This document shows, piece after piece, positions 1 to 10,300 of a stretch of DNA of 64,000 nucleotides. The notes below the pieces were generated by a model that had not been told where the DNA came from, did no database searches, and saw only the letters and a list, made by a program, of their open reading frames with translations. Positions within the stretch are counted from its first letter, which is position 1. Every line of letters starts with the position of its first letter. Source of the DNA: Protula sp. h YS-2021 (lineage: Eukaryota; Annelida; Polychaeta; Sabellida; Serpulidae); assembly GCA_949752745.1 (NCBI GenBank), contig OX457028.1, forward strand, positions 21,560,352-21,624,351, read 5' to 3'. A program made the position numbers and the translations under genes.

Positions 1-1488
1 CCACTCTGAAAAAAAAGAGGCTTTGGAAACCGTTACGCAATTCGACTGAAAAAAAATGTACCGTCAATAAAAAAAATGTTCGATTTAGACGAAATAACGG
101 ACGTATCGAGACAACACAAGTTCAGATTATTCGGATACGGGCGATAAGCGGGGTACGACTTAGACCGGCCGAAATTTTTCGGAGCTGTTTCATGTGCAGT
201 GACTTTTGCTCCTCTTAGCGGAGGGCAGGGTGGGGATTTCGCTATATGAGTGAAGATTGGATGTTGGTATTTAAACCTGGCAACTACAATGGTCATCACC
301 GTGATTTTGATGGGGCAGCTTATATTTCCAGCAATTACCTTGAAACATTACTGATTCATTATTAACATAGTCTGAGAATGTTTTAATTACTGTTTTCTAA
401 TTACTCTTGTGCTGTGCGGAAACTGATATAAACCACATTATCCAAACATCTGGTTTCTCCTGTTGCGTGTGACAGTAGATTCCTTTAAGCAAATTTTAAA
501 TTTTACGCAACTTCTCCAGATACTGCAGATGATATTTGATATCATTTAGAGTCGTTGTATTCACATTAGTGGAACGGTCGCGTAAACATTTTAGCAGCAG
601 AATCAGTACTTAAGCTCACGTGACAGGTCTAAAAAATACCTTAAGAACACAGACTTTGTAACACACCACGGTGTGAAAGGCAAGTGAAAAGTATTTGGTA
701 ATAATATGTATATGCAAAAAGAATAAAGGATTATTTAAGCTGCTTAAGAAGAAACTGGGGAATAAAGAAAAGCAAGAGTAAGGGAAAGGAAAAAGAGAGA
801 TAATTCGATTAGTCGCCTTTTATGACATGCACGAATCATACGGCAGTAGGCTTATTCTACATCCCCGACCCGCAGGAGCATTAGGGATACATGCATGGTC
901 GATACATGCGTGTAAACTGGTTCCCAAAGTAAAATAGTACATTGTACTGTATATATTCCGATATATTTATATAAGGTAAAAAAAGTCTTATAATTCTGAA
1001 ATAGTACAGAATTGTCAGCATGAAACTTCGTAAACCGCAGGCTGAGCAAGCGGTTGTAAGGGGTGGGGGAGTGGGAGGGGGGGAGGAGGTGGGGTGTCGG
1101 GGGGAGATGGAAAATATTTGTTTTTGTTTACAAAAACAAACCAGAAATGGCTGGCTAATGGAAGTGTTTGACGTGGTGGTGTGCACTGGTGGCAGAATTT
1201 TCTTTTCTTTTCTTTTTTTTTTTTATGGCTACTTTTTATGTGCTTCGGTGCGATTTAAATGTGGTTCACTATTATTAGATTTTAGCAATTTGATTACAAA
1301 TACTCAAGTAAGCTCCAGAAATGGTTTGAAGCTTGAAAAAGTGCAGGTTGGTAAATTAGTTTTCGCCGAGAAATCGAGTAACAACATTTATAGGCGATTA
1401 TATTTTTGAACATAAATTTATGGTTTCCCGTTCTATAGTACCGTTAAGACTTCAGTGATTTGTTTGATTTGTTTTTGTTTGTCACCAG
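1..1488 (+). other. Partial intron of IVD
   Basis: This is the 3' part of the intron that precedes the last IVD exon. It ends in a pyrimidine-rich stretch and CACCAG, a good acceptor. I looked for the preceding IVD exon, which should encode the IQCFG-type stretch, and did not find it, so it lies left of the window. The intron holds a G-rich run at about 1056-1107 and a poly-T run at about 1205-1223. No other gene is visible on either strand. Confidence 0.7.
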
Positions 1489-1625
1489 GTGGAAACGGGT
1501 ACATCAACGACTACCCAACGGGTCGTTTATTACGTGATGCCAAGCTGTACGAGATAGGGGCGGGCACAAGTGAAGTGAGGCGGCTCGTGATTGGACGAGG
1601 ACTGAACGCGGAATACATGAAATGA
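1489..1625 (+). CDS. IVD: Isovaleryl-CoA dehydrogenase, C-terminal exon
   Basis: IVD is a mitochondrial-matrix FAD enzyme that oxidises isovaleryl-CoA to 3-methylcrotonyl-CoA in leucine breakdown and passes electrons to ETF. Seen here: after the acceptor CACCAG the exon opens in phase 1, so GGT is split across the junction. It reads [19 protein letters not shown], then [18 protein letters not shown], then GLNAEYMK and a TGA stop at 1623-1625. The [13 protein letters not shown] and RRLVIGR stretches are hallmarks of the acyl-CoA dehydrogenase C-terminal helical domain. The INDYPTGR wording matches IVD better than the short- or medium-chain paralogues. The exon encodes 44 whole residues plus the split glycine, as expected for the last exon of animal IVD. 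Only this exon is in the window. No frameshift or missing residue is seen. Confidence 0.93.
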
Positions 1626-2602
1626 TGAATATGCAAATTTCTTGCAGTGGACTCCTTTTGTGTATTTATTGTATGTGAGAAATGAATGTAGTGAGAAGAT
1701 GTTTATTTGTTCTTTTCCGAACAGGATGAAAACACTGAATTATAATTAAATTACGTGCTTTCTAGCGGTTGCTATATTTATAGTTAGCGTTTCATGGAAA
1801 CCTGTGACCGTGTTTAATCGAAATTAGAGCAAAGTATGCTAATAAATAAACATTCGAAGTTATGCTCAGTTTCGTTTCAGCAACGCCCATAAAACGAAAG
1901 CTGTATTTGATCTCGACTTCGGAATGAGCTGTGTTTCTGCACAACAAGTGTAATAAGGAAGGCATCAAGGCGGTGCACTGCAAGCATTAATTTATGCAGT
2001 CCCATTGTTTTGGATTTATTTGCAGTCTTTAAGTAAGAAGCTTCATATTTAAGATGCAGTGTGCGCGAGAAAAGCTGCATAGGAATCTGATATATATTTC
2101 AAGGAATTTGTGCGTCTGTGATTCCCTGGAATTCCATGGATTTCTTGGCTAAATTATGAAATCAAAAAAAAAAAAAAAAAAAAAGAAAAGAAAATCGACA
2201 ATCAACCTTTGAAAGTTGATTTTTTCCCGGCAGTCTTGCATTTCGGAAATATAAGAAATGTTGTGTGACGGAAACATCCCAATATTGTTGAGTTACTCCA
2301 TGTGTGTATCTAATGTCTTCCGAGGAAAGAATACTTAGAATTTAAAAAGAACTTTTTATTTTGCGTTTTTGTTTTAATGTACCATGGCCTGATTAGTTCA
2401 CCTGCGTTTTCCAAGTATTCATTGAGGAACAGATGTGCAAGTTTGCTGGAGAAAATGTACTAATGCCAAATAAAATTCTTGTTTTAATAGCACGGGTGGA
2501 GTATTTTAAGTTATAGAGCGAGTGAATATAATTGTTAGAAGACTGGCAGCTATTTGTTCAGATATCTACCGGTGCAAGTGTGCTGAGCGCACAACAAATA
2601 AA
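1626..2602 (+). other. Probable IVD 3' UTR with candidate poly(A) signals
   Basis: Sequence after the IVD stop has no further coding signal. AATAAA hexamers occur at 1841-1846, 1845-1850, 2469-2474 and 2597-2602. The last two are followed by GT-rich sequence, as expected downstream of a cleavage site, so the 3' end probably falls near 2490 or 2620. An A-rich run lies at about 2165-2190. The exact 3' end is inference. Confidence 0.45.
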
Positions 2603-3058
2603 GCATAACTTGAGACCGAAACAGTTGTTTTATTGCTAGAGTGTGGTCTCATCTTACCATAGCAGCTGAGCTAAATGAGGTGAAAGAGACGTGCCCATTT
2701 CTTCCCGGAATTTTTGAGTAGAAGAACACTGAGGCCTTAATGTATTTGGAAAATGTGCTTTGCTTTCGCATTATCTGAAATCGACAGGCGGCCGGGTGCA
2801 CAAAATTTTCAAAAGGAAAACATTCACCCGGAAGGCAGAAAAAGCACTGAAAAGGACCTTTCAAATGAGAATTTTATTTTAGAGTTTTTGCGCCCGCGCG
2901 TTCACGCATGTATTTTTATGCAAGTAATTTAAGTGTCGCATCAACAAATTTTGTATAAAACCATGTTTTGCAAGAAGTCAAAACTAATCAAGAATTTATG
3001 CATGTGCCAAGATATCGACATTTTCAAAAGCAAACAAACAAGTAGATATATATGTCTA
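2603..3058. other. Intergenic, nothing recognised
   Basis: AT-rich sequence between the IVD 3' end and the repeat at 3060. A short reverse-strand open frame with a CFFC motif (2649-2864) lacks LIM or zinc-finger spacing and is not considered a gene. Confidence 0.4.
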
Positions 3059-3059
3059 T

Positions 3060-3382
3060 ATCAGTAAAACTGACTAAGTCCCCCGCAGGTGTGCAATCAC
3101 AGGATTTCAATACGACAAACACCCATGGAATAGGTCAATTGTGCTGTATTTTCGAAGTTTTCCCATTCTCCAAATTTTTGCGAAAATCTCAAAATAACCC
3201 CAAAATCTCAAAATAATGCACAGCTCCATTATATGGTCTTTGCTGGTGCAAGAGCACAATTGAATCGCTTTAGTGGTTACGGAGATATAGCACCGACAAA
3301 AAAGTATCGACGGACGGACAGACTGACTGACGTACCCGAATTCTATAGTCCCCCGCTTCGCGCTACGCGGCGACAGGGGACT
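3060..3382 (+). mobile_element. HINE/pearl-like repeat E1 with terminal hairpin
   Basis: The element starts near TCAGTAAAACTGA and ends in a hairpin at 3347-3382 with arms AGTCCCC and GGGGACT. About 15 bp before the hairpin is a tetranucleotide tract (3309-3332), which on the reverse strand reads as GTCY repeats. The start motif and the hairpin wording are shared with the element at 49713-50313, so both ends are supported by a second copy. No coding capacity. The terminal hairpin plus (GTCY)n layout is known from DINE-1/HINE and bivalve pearl elements; assignment here is inference. Confidence 0.6.
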
Positions 3383-3490
3383 TAAAAAAATAAATAAAAA
3401 AGAAAGTTTAGCCCCGGTTTAATTTTTTAGAGAAAAACTTTTAGAAAAAGATCATCAGCTATAGCCGGGTCAGATTTTACAAAAATTGGA

Positions 3491-4390
3491 ATGATAGACA
3501 GGACTATTCTTCCTGGCCTTAGCTTCGGTGACACCCTTGGCTTCACGTGCAGTCTTTGGCCTCAGTTATATCTTTTGCCTCAGGTAGCAACTTCGGCTAG
3601 GGTGACATCGTTTGCTTCACGTGGCATCTTTACTTACATGACTTTATTGTCTTCACGTGACCTGTGGTTTTATGTGACCACTTTTGACTCCGTGAAGTAA
3701 CTGTCTGTCTACAAAGAAAATATTGTGTCCGAATTTGTAGAAACTTAGCTGTTGGGTTTCATATCGCTATTGTTCAGGCAGTTTCCTTAGCTTAACGTAA
3801 TCTGTGGTTACAGGTGACTTGTTGTTTCCCGAACTCGTGCTTTAAAGCTTCGCGTGATTTTGGTGGCTTCACGTGATCACGTTGTAAGTGACTGCTATAC
3901 ACGTGCTCTCTGTCTTCACGTGATATCTTTGTCTTCACGTGTCTTCTGTGGCTTCACGTGATCAGTCTTCACGTGTTTTCTATGTCTTCGCGTGACATCT
4001 GTGTCTTCCGTGACTTCTGTGGCTTCACGTGATCTTGTTTTCACATGACTTTTGGGTCTTTTACGCAATTCTTTTGTTTTCACGTGACTTTATGTCTTCA
4101 CTTGATCTTTGTCTTCACGTGACCTTTTTGTCTTCAATCGACTTTTATAGCTTCACGCGATCTTAGTCTTCATGTGACATTTTTGTCTTCACGTGATCTT
4201 TGTCTTCACGTGATCTTTGTCTTCATGTGATCTCTGGCTCAGTGTGACCTGCCTTTCTGTGACTTCTTCATGTGATCTCTGGCCCAGCGTGACCTGCCTT
4301 TCTGTGACTTCTTTAGCTTTGCATCAACTCGCTGGTTTCACTTCGCCTCTTGCTTCATGTGACAGCAAAACGTCACGTGACCTTCCAGCT
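3491..4390. repeat. Degenerate tandem array rich in CACGTG
   Basis: About 900 bp built from imperfect short units of the type TGTCTTCACGTGATCT, roughly 16-20 bp apart at the core (about 3860-4215). The palindrome CACGTG occurs about 15 times by eye, for example near 3544, 3653, 3872, 3916, 3954, 4113, 4188 and 4204. The part around 4215-4320 repeats a related unit of about 45 bp twice. No gene is supported; short open frames follow the repeat. Confidence 0.8.
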
Positions 4391-5797
4391 TTATATTCCA
4401 AGTTTGGCGTTGAAGACTGACTCATAATCAGCATAATTAGCATATTTAAATGTGACTGGTCAAATGAGTAGCATGTGTTGTCAATGAATTATGAATATCG
4501 TGTGTTGTTATTCAGTTGCCTTGATAGGACAGTGAATCAAAGATAGACCAAAGTGAATCAGATAATGGGGCGAATAAATTATAGGCCGAAGTGAATCCTT
4601 GGCAGTACATGGAAATGGTAAAATCGTGTTTTTAATTATTTTTAGGAGTTTAGAAGAATGATCCTGTACAGGCTGTGGTGGAAATTGTGTTCTGGGATAG
4701 TGGATGGTGGGCCAGCTTTAGAGTAACTTCGTAAATGTCTCAGATCCATAAAATCTTGTCTGCCGAAATGTATATGTGGATGTGTCATTAAAACTACAGT
4801 TCTATATAAAAACAAATATATCACTTTTTACAAAAAAAAAAAAAAAACCTAGACTGGACATTTCAATGTTAGCGTTGTGATTGGCCGGCATTTGTACTAT
4901 TCTAACACAAAAACAACGACAGAGTGAAATCCCATTCAGACGCATACCTTTATTCTAGTACCCCATGACAACGCAAACGGCCCGAATGCTCCACCCATTG
5001 AGGACGTTTACGAAGCTCTGTGACGCAATCTTTTTACGGCAATTTTCAACCATACTGCGATGCCTTTATCCTCCTACAGACCGCAACCCGCCTAGACAGC
5101 AATGCTCTACGTTGTATCCACGGCGCGGAATTACAAGATAAAATAATTTCAAAAAACAAAAGAAAAAACAAAAAAAAAACCAAAAAAAAACAAAAACAAA
5201 AAAAAGACATGCGCTGTACAAATCTCTTCGATTTCATGAACTTAACTTTAACAATTCTATCGCATTTTGTTCAGCCAGCAAAAATTCAACAATTTCAAAA
5301 TAAACTTGCTCCTTAACAATGTTGCATATATTTTACAAGCGACGTAAATCGAAACTAATATACAAGTACTTCAAACCAATCACTCTATCGACCCTAACAA
5401 TTCAAAACAAGTTTGATTGTGAATATATATCACATGTAATTTTCAATACCGTCTAAGCTTTCGATTTTCAGTAACTAGATGAGAGTATACAAACTAAGCT
5501 CGAAACACTCCAAAATCTATCTGCATAGTTATATGAAGAGAAAACTCACAAAGCAAGAAGTTTCTTGGTTGCCTAAGCAACAAATAAAAAACAGTTAAAT
5601 ATGCAATCACATAGTTATGTTAACAATGCCAACGATATTATTTCTTGAACCAAATTTTCGCACTTTTGACTATCACACTCTGCGAACATTCATAGTGTTG
5701 AGATATTTTGGTTTGTGTTTGAATTTGTAGTATATTTATACATCCTAGCCAACAAAAATTGCGAAAAAAGATTAAAGACTGTAATAACGCTGAGTAA

Positions 5798-5801
<4 letters not shown>
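4391..5801. other. Intergenic, no gene seen
   Basis: AT-rich sequence with a poly-A run near 4830-4847 and an A-rich low-complexity tract at about 5155-5207. Open frames here are short, of low complexity and without recognisable domains. Confidence 0.45.

Positions 5802-5895
<94 letters not shown>
5802..5895. repeat. (TA)n microsatellite
   Basis: An uninterrupted alternating TA tract of about 93 bp. It reads as a Tyr-Ile repeat on both strands, which is an artefact of the repeat. Confidence 0.97.
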
Positions 5896-5896
<1 letters not shown>

Positions 5897-6690
5897 CCAT
5901 TTGGTATTGACGTCAATCAGATAAAACAAACACAAGCCGCCATGTAATGAAGTGTAAATAATAAAACAGTTCATTATTGAAGTACTCATCCAGTACACGT
6001 GTAAACAATATCTAATTCAATCATAAATAACATTATTCCATATTAAAAGCCCTTGCATAACGATAAAGTGTAAAACAACGTAAAGTGAGTAAAACTAGAT
6101 CAAACTTTTAACGTTTTTGTCCTTTTAAAGTAATTTAATAGTGTTTTTGATACGTTTCATAGTAAATAAAATTCAGCCCTGATATTTCCAGAACATTACC
6201 GGTACACTTCGTGATTCGAAAAGATTAAACGTTAAATGTTTATCTGGTTACACTCTGGGAAAATACGTAAAACATAATACGAAACACTTAACAGAACACT
6301 GAGACGTTATTACAAAATGCTTACAATAATACTGAAAGTATACATTAGTGTAACAATATATTTACTCACACATTAGGAAACTACGGGCGATTACCTACGT
6401 GATTATCTACAGTTTTCAGTGACGTAAGGGATGGAGTGGAATTTCATTTACATTTTATGTCTAAAAGTCTGTAAGTGTTGCATTTACTCTCGAAAGCGGA
6501 AACCCAACTGCAGCCTCGTTTTAAAATCACGCAACGTCAACAATATTATATACAAATCTGGTAGATTCCACCCTCCAAACAAAGCGATTACTTCATATAC
6601 TTTATTTCTAATCCTTTATGCATAGCACATTACGAGCTTGAAGCTCGTATTTAAAGGTAGCTAGAATAAAAGAAAGAAATGAGCTTAGCC
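5896..6690. other. Intergenic, distal to the PDZ gene 3' end
   Basis: AT-rich, no gene seen. A perfect hairpin, ACGAGCTT-G-AAGCTCGT, lies at 6632-6648, about 450 bp beyond the stop codon of the reverse-strand PDZ gene. Its role, if any, is unknown. Confidence 0.4.
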
Positions 6691-6696
6691 TTTATT
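6691..6696 (-). promoter_or_regulatory. Candidate poly(A) signal of the PDZ-ZM gene
   Basis: TTTATT on the plus strand is AATAAA on the gene strand, about 410 nt after the stop codon at 7104-7106. A second hexamer lies at 6601-6606. Either could end the transcript; the choice is inference. Confidence 0.35.
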
Positions 6697-7103
6697 ACAC
6701 TACAACCTAGCTACTTTGAACTCCAAAGAAATTTTTGTACTTACTGATGTACCACTTCCGGCTTCAAACTTGTATGGATTCCATGATAGTTTACACAGCA
6801 AATATAGAGAAAGATGACTGAATTACGTCTCATTTAGGATCATTCCTGTTGGCAAAACTTTACAGCAAACTTCTGAAAATACCTCAATTTTTTACGAAAA
6901 ACCAGGGAGAAGCTCAGTTGAGCGAAAATATCAAACTTATTGGCGGAGATTATCGCTCACGCTTTTTGCCCGTTTAATTTTTCCTCTTTACCGGGACATA
7001 TATAATTTTTCCTCGCGTGTTAATGAATTTTTCAAGTTTTTAATTTTAAATCTGAGATGTTTTGCTGAATATGAATACCGGCATCTTCTTAACGCAGGCA
7101 GTA

Positions 7104-7392
7104 TTAAAAATCTGAAGTGCCCTCGCCAGGTTGAGCCAGGCCCTCTCCGCCCACTTCCCCACTGGCTAGGTTATACTCCAGCCTTGCCATGGCTGGCGAC
7201 TTCTTACTGTGATCCATAAAACCTTGATAGTTCATTTCGCCAGCCTGATCCTCGTAGCGAGCACTGTGGGCGACGGCACCTGGTGGTCGAAGGCCATAGC
7301 CACGCTTCTTAATCGTTTCCTCCTCCTGGAGTAGCCTTAAGACATCGGATCTATCAGGATCAAAACTTTTATGTCCTCTCCCGCCAGTTACT
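7104..7392 (-). CDS. PDZ-ZM gene exon 8 (terminal exon with stop)
   Basis: Encodes residues 457-552, starting QVTGGRGHKSFDPDRSDVLR and ending AQPGEGTSDF with TAA at 7104-7106. The acceptor is GCTACAG. DPDRSDVLRLLQEEE corresponds to the short conserved helix after the ZM motif in PDLIM proteins. The remaining 70 residues contain MARLEYNLASGE and no cysteine pairs, so there is no LIM domain. It could be the terminal exon of a short isoform, but I see no LIM exons further downstream in the window. Confidence 0.9.
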
Positions 7393-10300
7393 CTGTAGCA
7401 AAAGTAAACGAATATATCATTGAATTAAATACACCTAAAGAATTAAAAACAGAATTAACAAACTGAAAGTAACATGTAATTGTATGAAAATGTTAAGCTT
7501 GGTGGCCAAATTCCTGCTGAGGATGGGAGATGGGGGGAGGTAAGGTAGTTTTTGGTTCGAAAAGTGGTTAGTTGTGGAATTAAATGATCGCGCCTAAAAA
7601 ATATTTACTTCGAGATGATTACTCCAACTTCACTTACGGCAGAAAGAAGCTTTTCTGCAAAAAGGAACTCGAAAAGATCTCTGAAGCTTCAAAATTCAAA
7701 TATATCTATCTATCTATGAGCATTTGTATAGCGCTTATTTAGGCGAAGCCACTAAGCGCACATGATTATAACACTATTTTCTAAGATGAAAACAAAATCA
7801 CGTGTATATGCAGTCTTTGTCTTGTAAAAAGTCACTTATTTGAATATTTTGATTTATCCATAGCAATTTTTGAAAATATAGGTCCTTAACTTTTTCTTGA
7901 ATTCAACAGTTGTTGGTATGGTTTTGATTTCATTGGGCAGTGCATTCCAGAGTGTGGGAGCGGCATAATTGAAACATCGTTCTCCATATCTCTGTCTTGT
8001 GCGAGGAATCTTGAGCGTGTGGTAGTCTGCTGAACGCAGACTACGTGCTGGTTTGTACTCAACCAGCAGCTCACGTAGATATTGCGGTGCTTCATTATGG
8101 AGCGCTTTGTAGGTGAGTGTGATAACTTTAAACTCGACCCGTTGACGCACAGGGAGCCAATGTAGTAGTTTCAGTACGGGTTCGATACGATGGTGGCGAG
8201 GGGTATGTGTGACCAGTCTAGCCGGTGCATTCATCAATCGTTGGAGCCGCTGGATAGTGTATTCAGGGAGATTAACTAAAAGGGAATTGCAGTAATCAAC
8301 CTTGCTTATGACCAGAGCATGGGTGATAGCTTTCGCTGCCTCGGTTGTGAGACAGCTTCGGTTTTTCCAAATCCAGTTTAGATAGTAGAATCCAGTCTTG
8401 CAAACGTAATTCACATGGTCTATCATGGACATGGAATTGTCTATCACAACACTCAGGTTTCGAGCACTTGAGACCGCGTTAACAATGTCACCGTCTAAGT
8501 CGAGATGATCAACACTAATTAAGCCTTGATTTTTTGCGCTTGCGATGACAATGAATTCGGTTTTCTCATTGTTGAGCTGTTAAACATCCATGTCGCCACA
8601 GTGTTGATGGAATGTTGAAGGTGTCTGGCACAGAATAACTGGTTGTTGATACATTTCGGGTTCACTGATTTCCACAGTTGTGAATCACCGGCAAAATAAT
8701 GGAAATGCAGTTCTAGAATCTGAAGGAGAATGCCAAGAGGAATTTTGTATCCAAGATACTTTTGAGGGCCAAGAATAGATCCCTGTGGTACAGCACAATC
8801 AACTGGAGACTCCTTTGAATAACGGCCATCAACGCACATGCAGACCGAACGAACGGAGAGATAGGAACGAAACCATTTAAGGGCGTGATAATCTATGCAT
8901 AGAATTTGCTTCAGCATTCGCAGCAGAATGCTGTGGCCCACCGCATCGAAGGCTGCCGACAAACCCAGCAAGGTGAGAAATACGGCTTGTCTATTGTATA
9001 ATTGTCCCAGGATATTATCAAAAATTGTCACCAAAGCCGTTTCGGGGCTAGGATAGGCACGATACGCCGACTGAAGAACTTCATGTAGTCCATTCTGCTC
9101 CAAGTGTTTTGTAAGTTGCATGTTGACGGACTATTCTATCAATTGGAAATTACGGTAGATTTGAGACTGGACGATAGTTTTTCAAAATCCTGTCTAGATT
9201 GGGCTTTTTCATCAAAGGACGTATTATAGCCTTTTTGTAAGCCTCAGGCATAGTATGATTCCTGAGAGAAAGGTCTACAATTCTGGTACTGAAGGGAACA
9301 AGTTCCGTGGCGCATTGTTTCACTAAAAACGTAGGGATAGGGTCGAATTCACAGGATTCTGATTTTGAATTTGCTATAGTTTTAACCACAGTTTCCTCAC
9401 TAACTGCATCGAAATTCAAAAGTAAATGTTCTTTATCTGGTGTATTTACGGAATTGTCAAAATCGAATGCGTTTTCAATATCATCTGGAAACGTTTCTTG
9501 GATCCTGTCTGCTTTTGATTTGAAGAACTTGCGAAATAAATCTGGTAAGTCACTCGGATTTGTTATTTCAGGCATGGGGTTAGGCTTTGATCTGTGCATG
9601 ATCCGGTTTACTACTTTGAAAAGATGTTTGTAATCACCTGCGGTCTCAGAAACAATGTGGGAAAAGTATATATCGCTAAATTTAAAAAAAAGTGATACAA
9701 AACAATTGTTAAGCTTTTCAACCTGTTTTCCCCATATACGCAAAATTTATGACATCACCCATTCACTACAACATAAGCGTACACAAAACAATATTGTCTA
9801 TTTAGTAACGTTTTAGGTGCTAAAAAGTATGTATTGATACACTTACTGCAGTGATCCTTCTCCAGGTTTCCCAGAAGTCTGTCCTGTTAGAGCCTCTTGT
9901 ACGTTATCCTTTGAGTAGAGGCCCAAAGGCGAGTTGTACTGTAGGTGCTTCACTTGAGCCGTGTCAGAGGGAGCATGCGAGCCGGGGCTGTGCTGACTAT
10001 AGGTCGGTGCCGCGCTACCCGGACCATACGACACCGTCTGCACGCGGGGCTGGTGCACGTTTACCGGTGCCTGCGGTGCAGGTGGTATCCCCGATGGTCC
10101 TCCCCCAGATATCACCTCTGCCTCCCTTATCTCCCATGGCTTCGGACCCCCGGATGATTTCAATGACCCTGCCCAGGCTGGAGATTCCGGTTCGATATGT
10201 TGAATATACGGCTGTGGAGGGCGGACATTTGGGCGGGGCCTGTTAACTGGGTGGGGATCCGGCTTGTGCACGGGCTGGGGTACGGGCCTGTGAACGGGCT

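Noticed and set aside
1020..1409. 129-codon plus-strand frame in the IVD intron
   Set aside because: Driven by G-rich and T-rich low-complexity runs; no similarity to IVD or other families.
2649..2864. Possible LIM-domain exon downstream of the PDZ gene (CFFC and a later Cys/His)
   Set aside because: Spacing does not match LIM zinc coordination and no matching acceptor or phase is seen.
5638..5924. Open frames with poly Tyr-Ile
   Set aside because: Translation of the (TA)n microsatellite.
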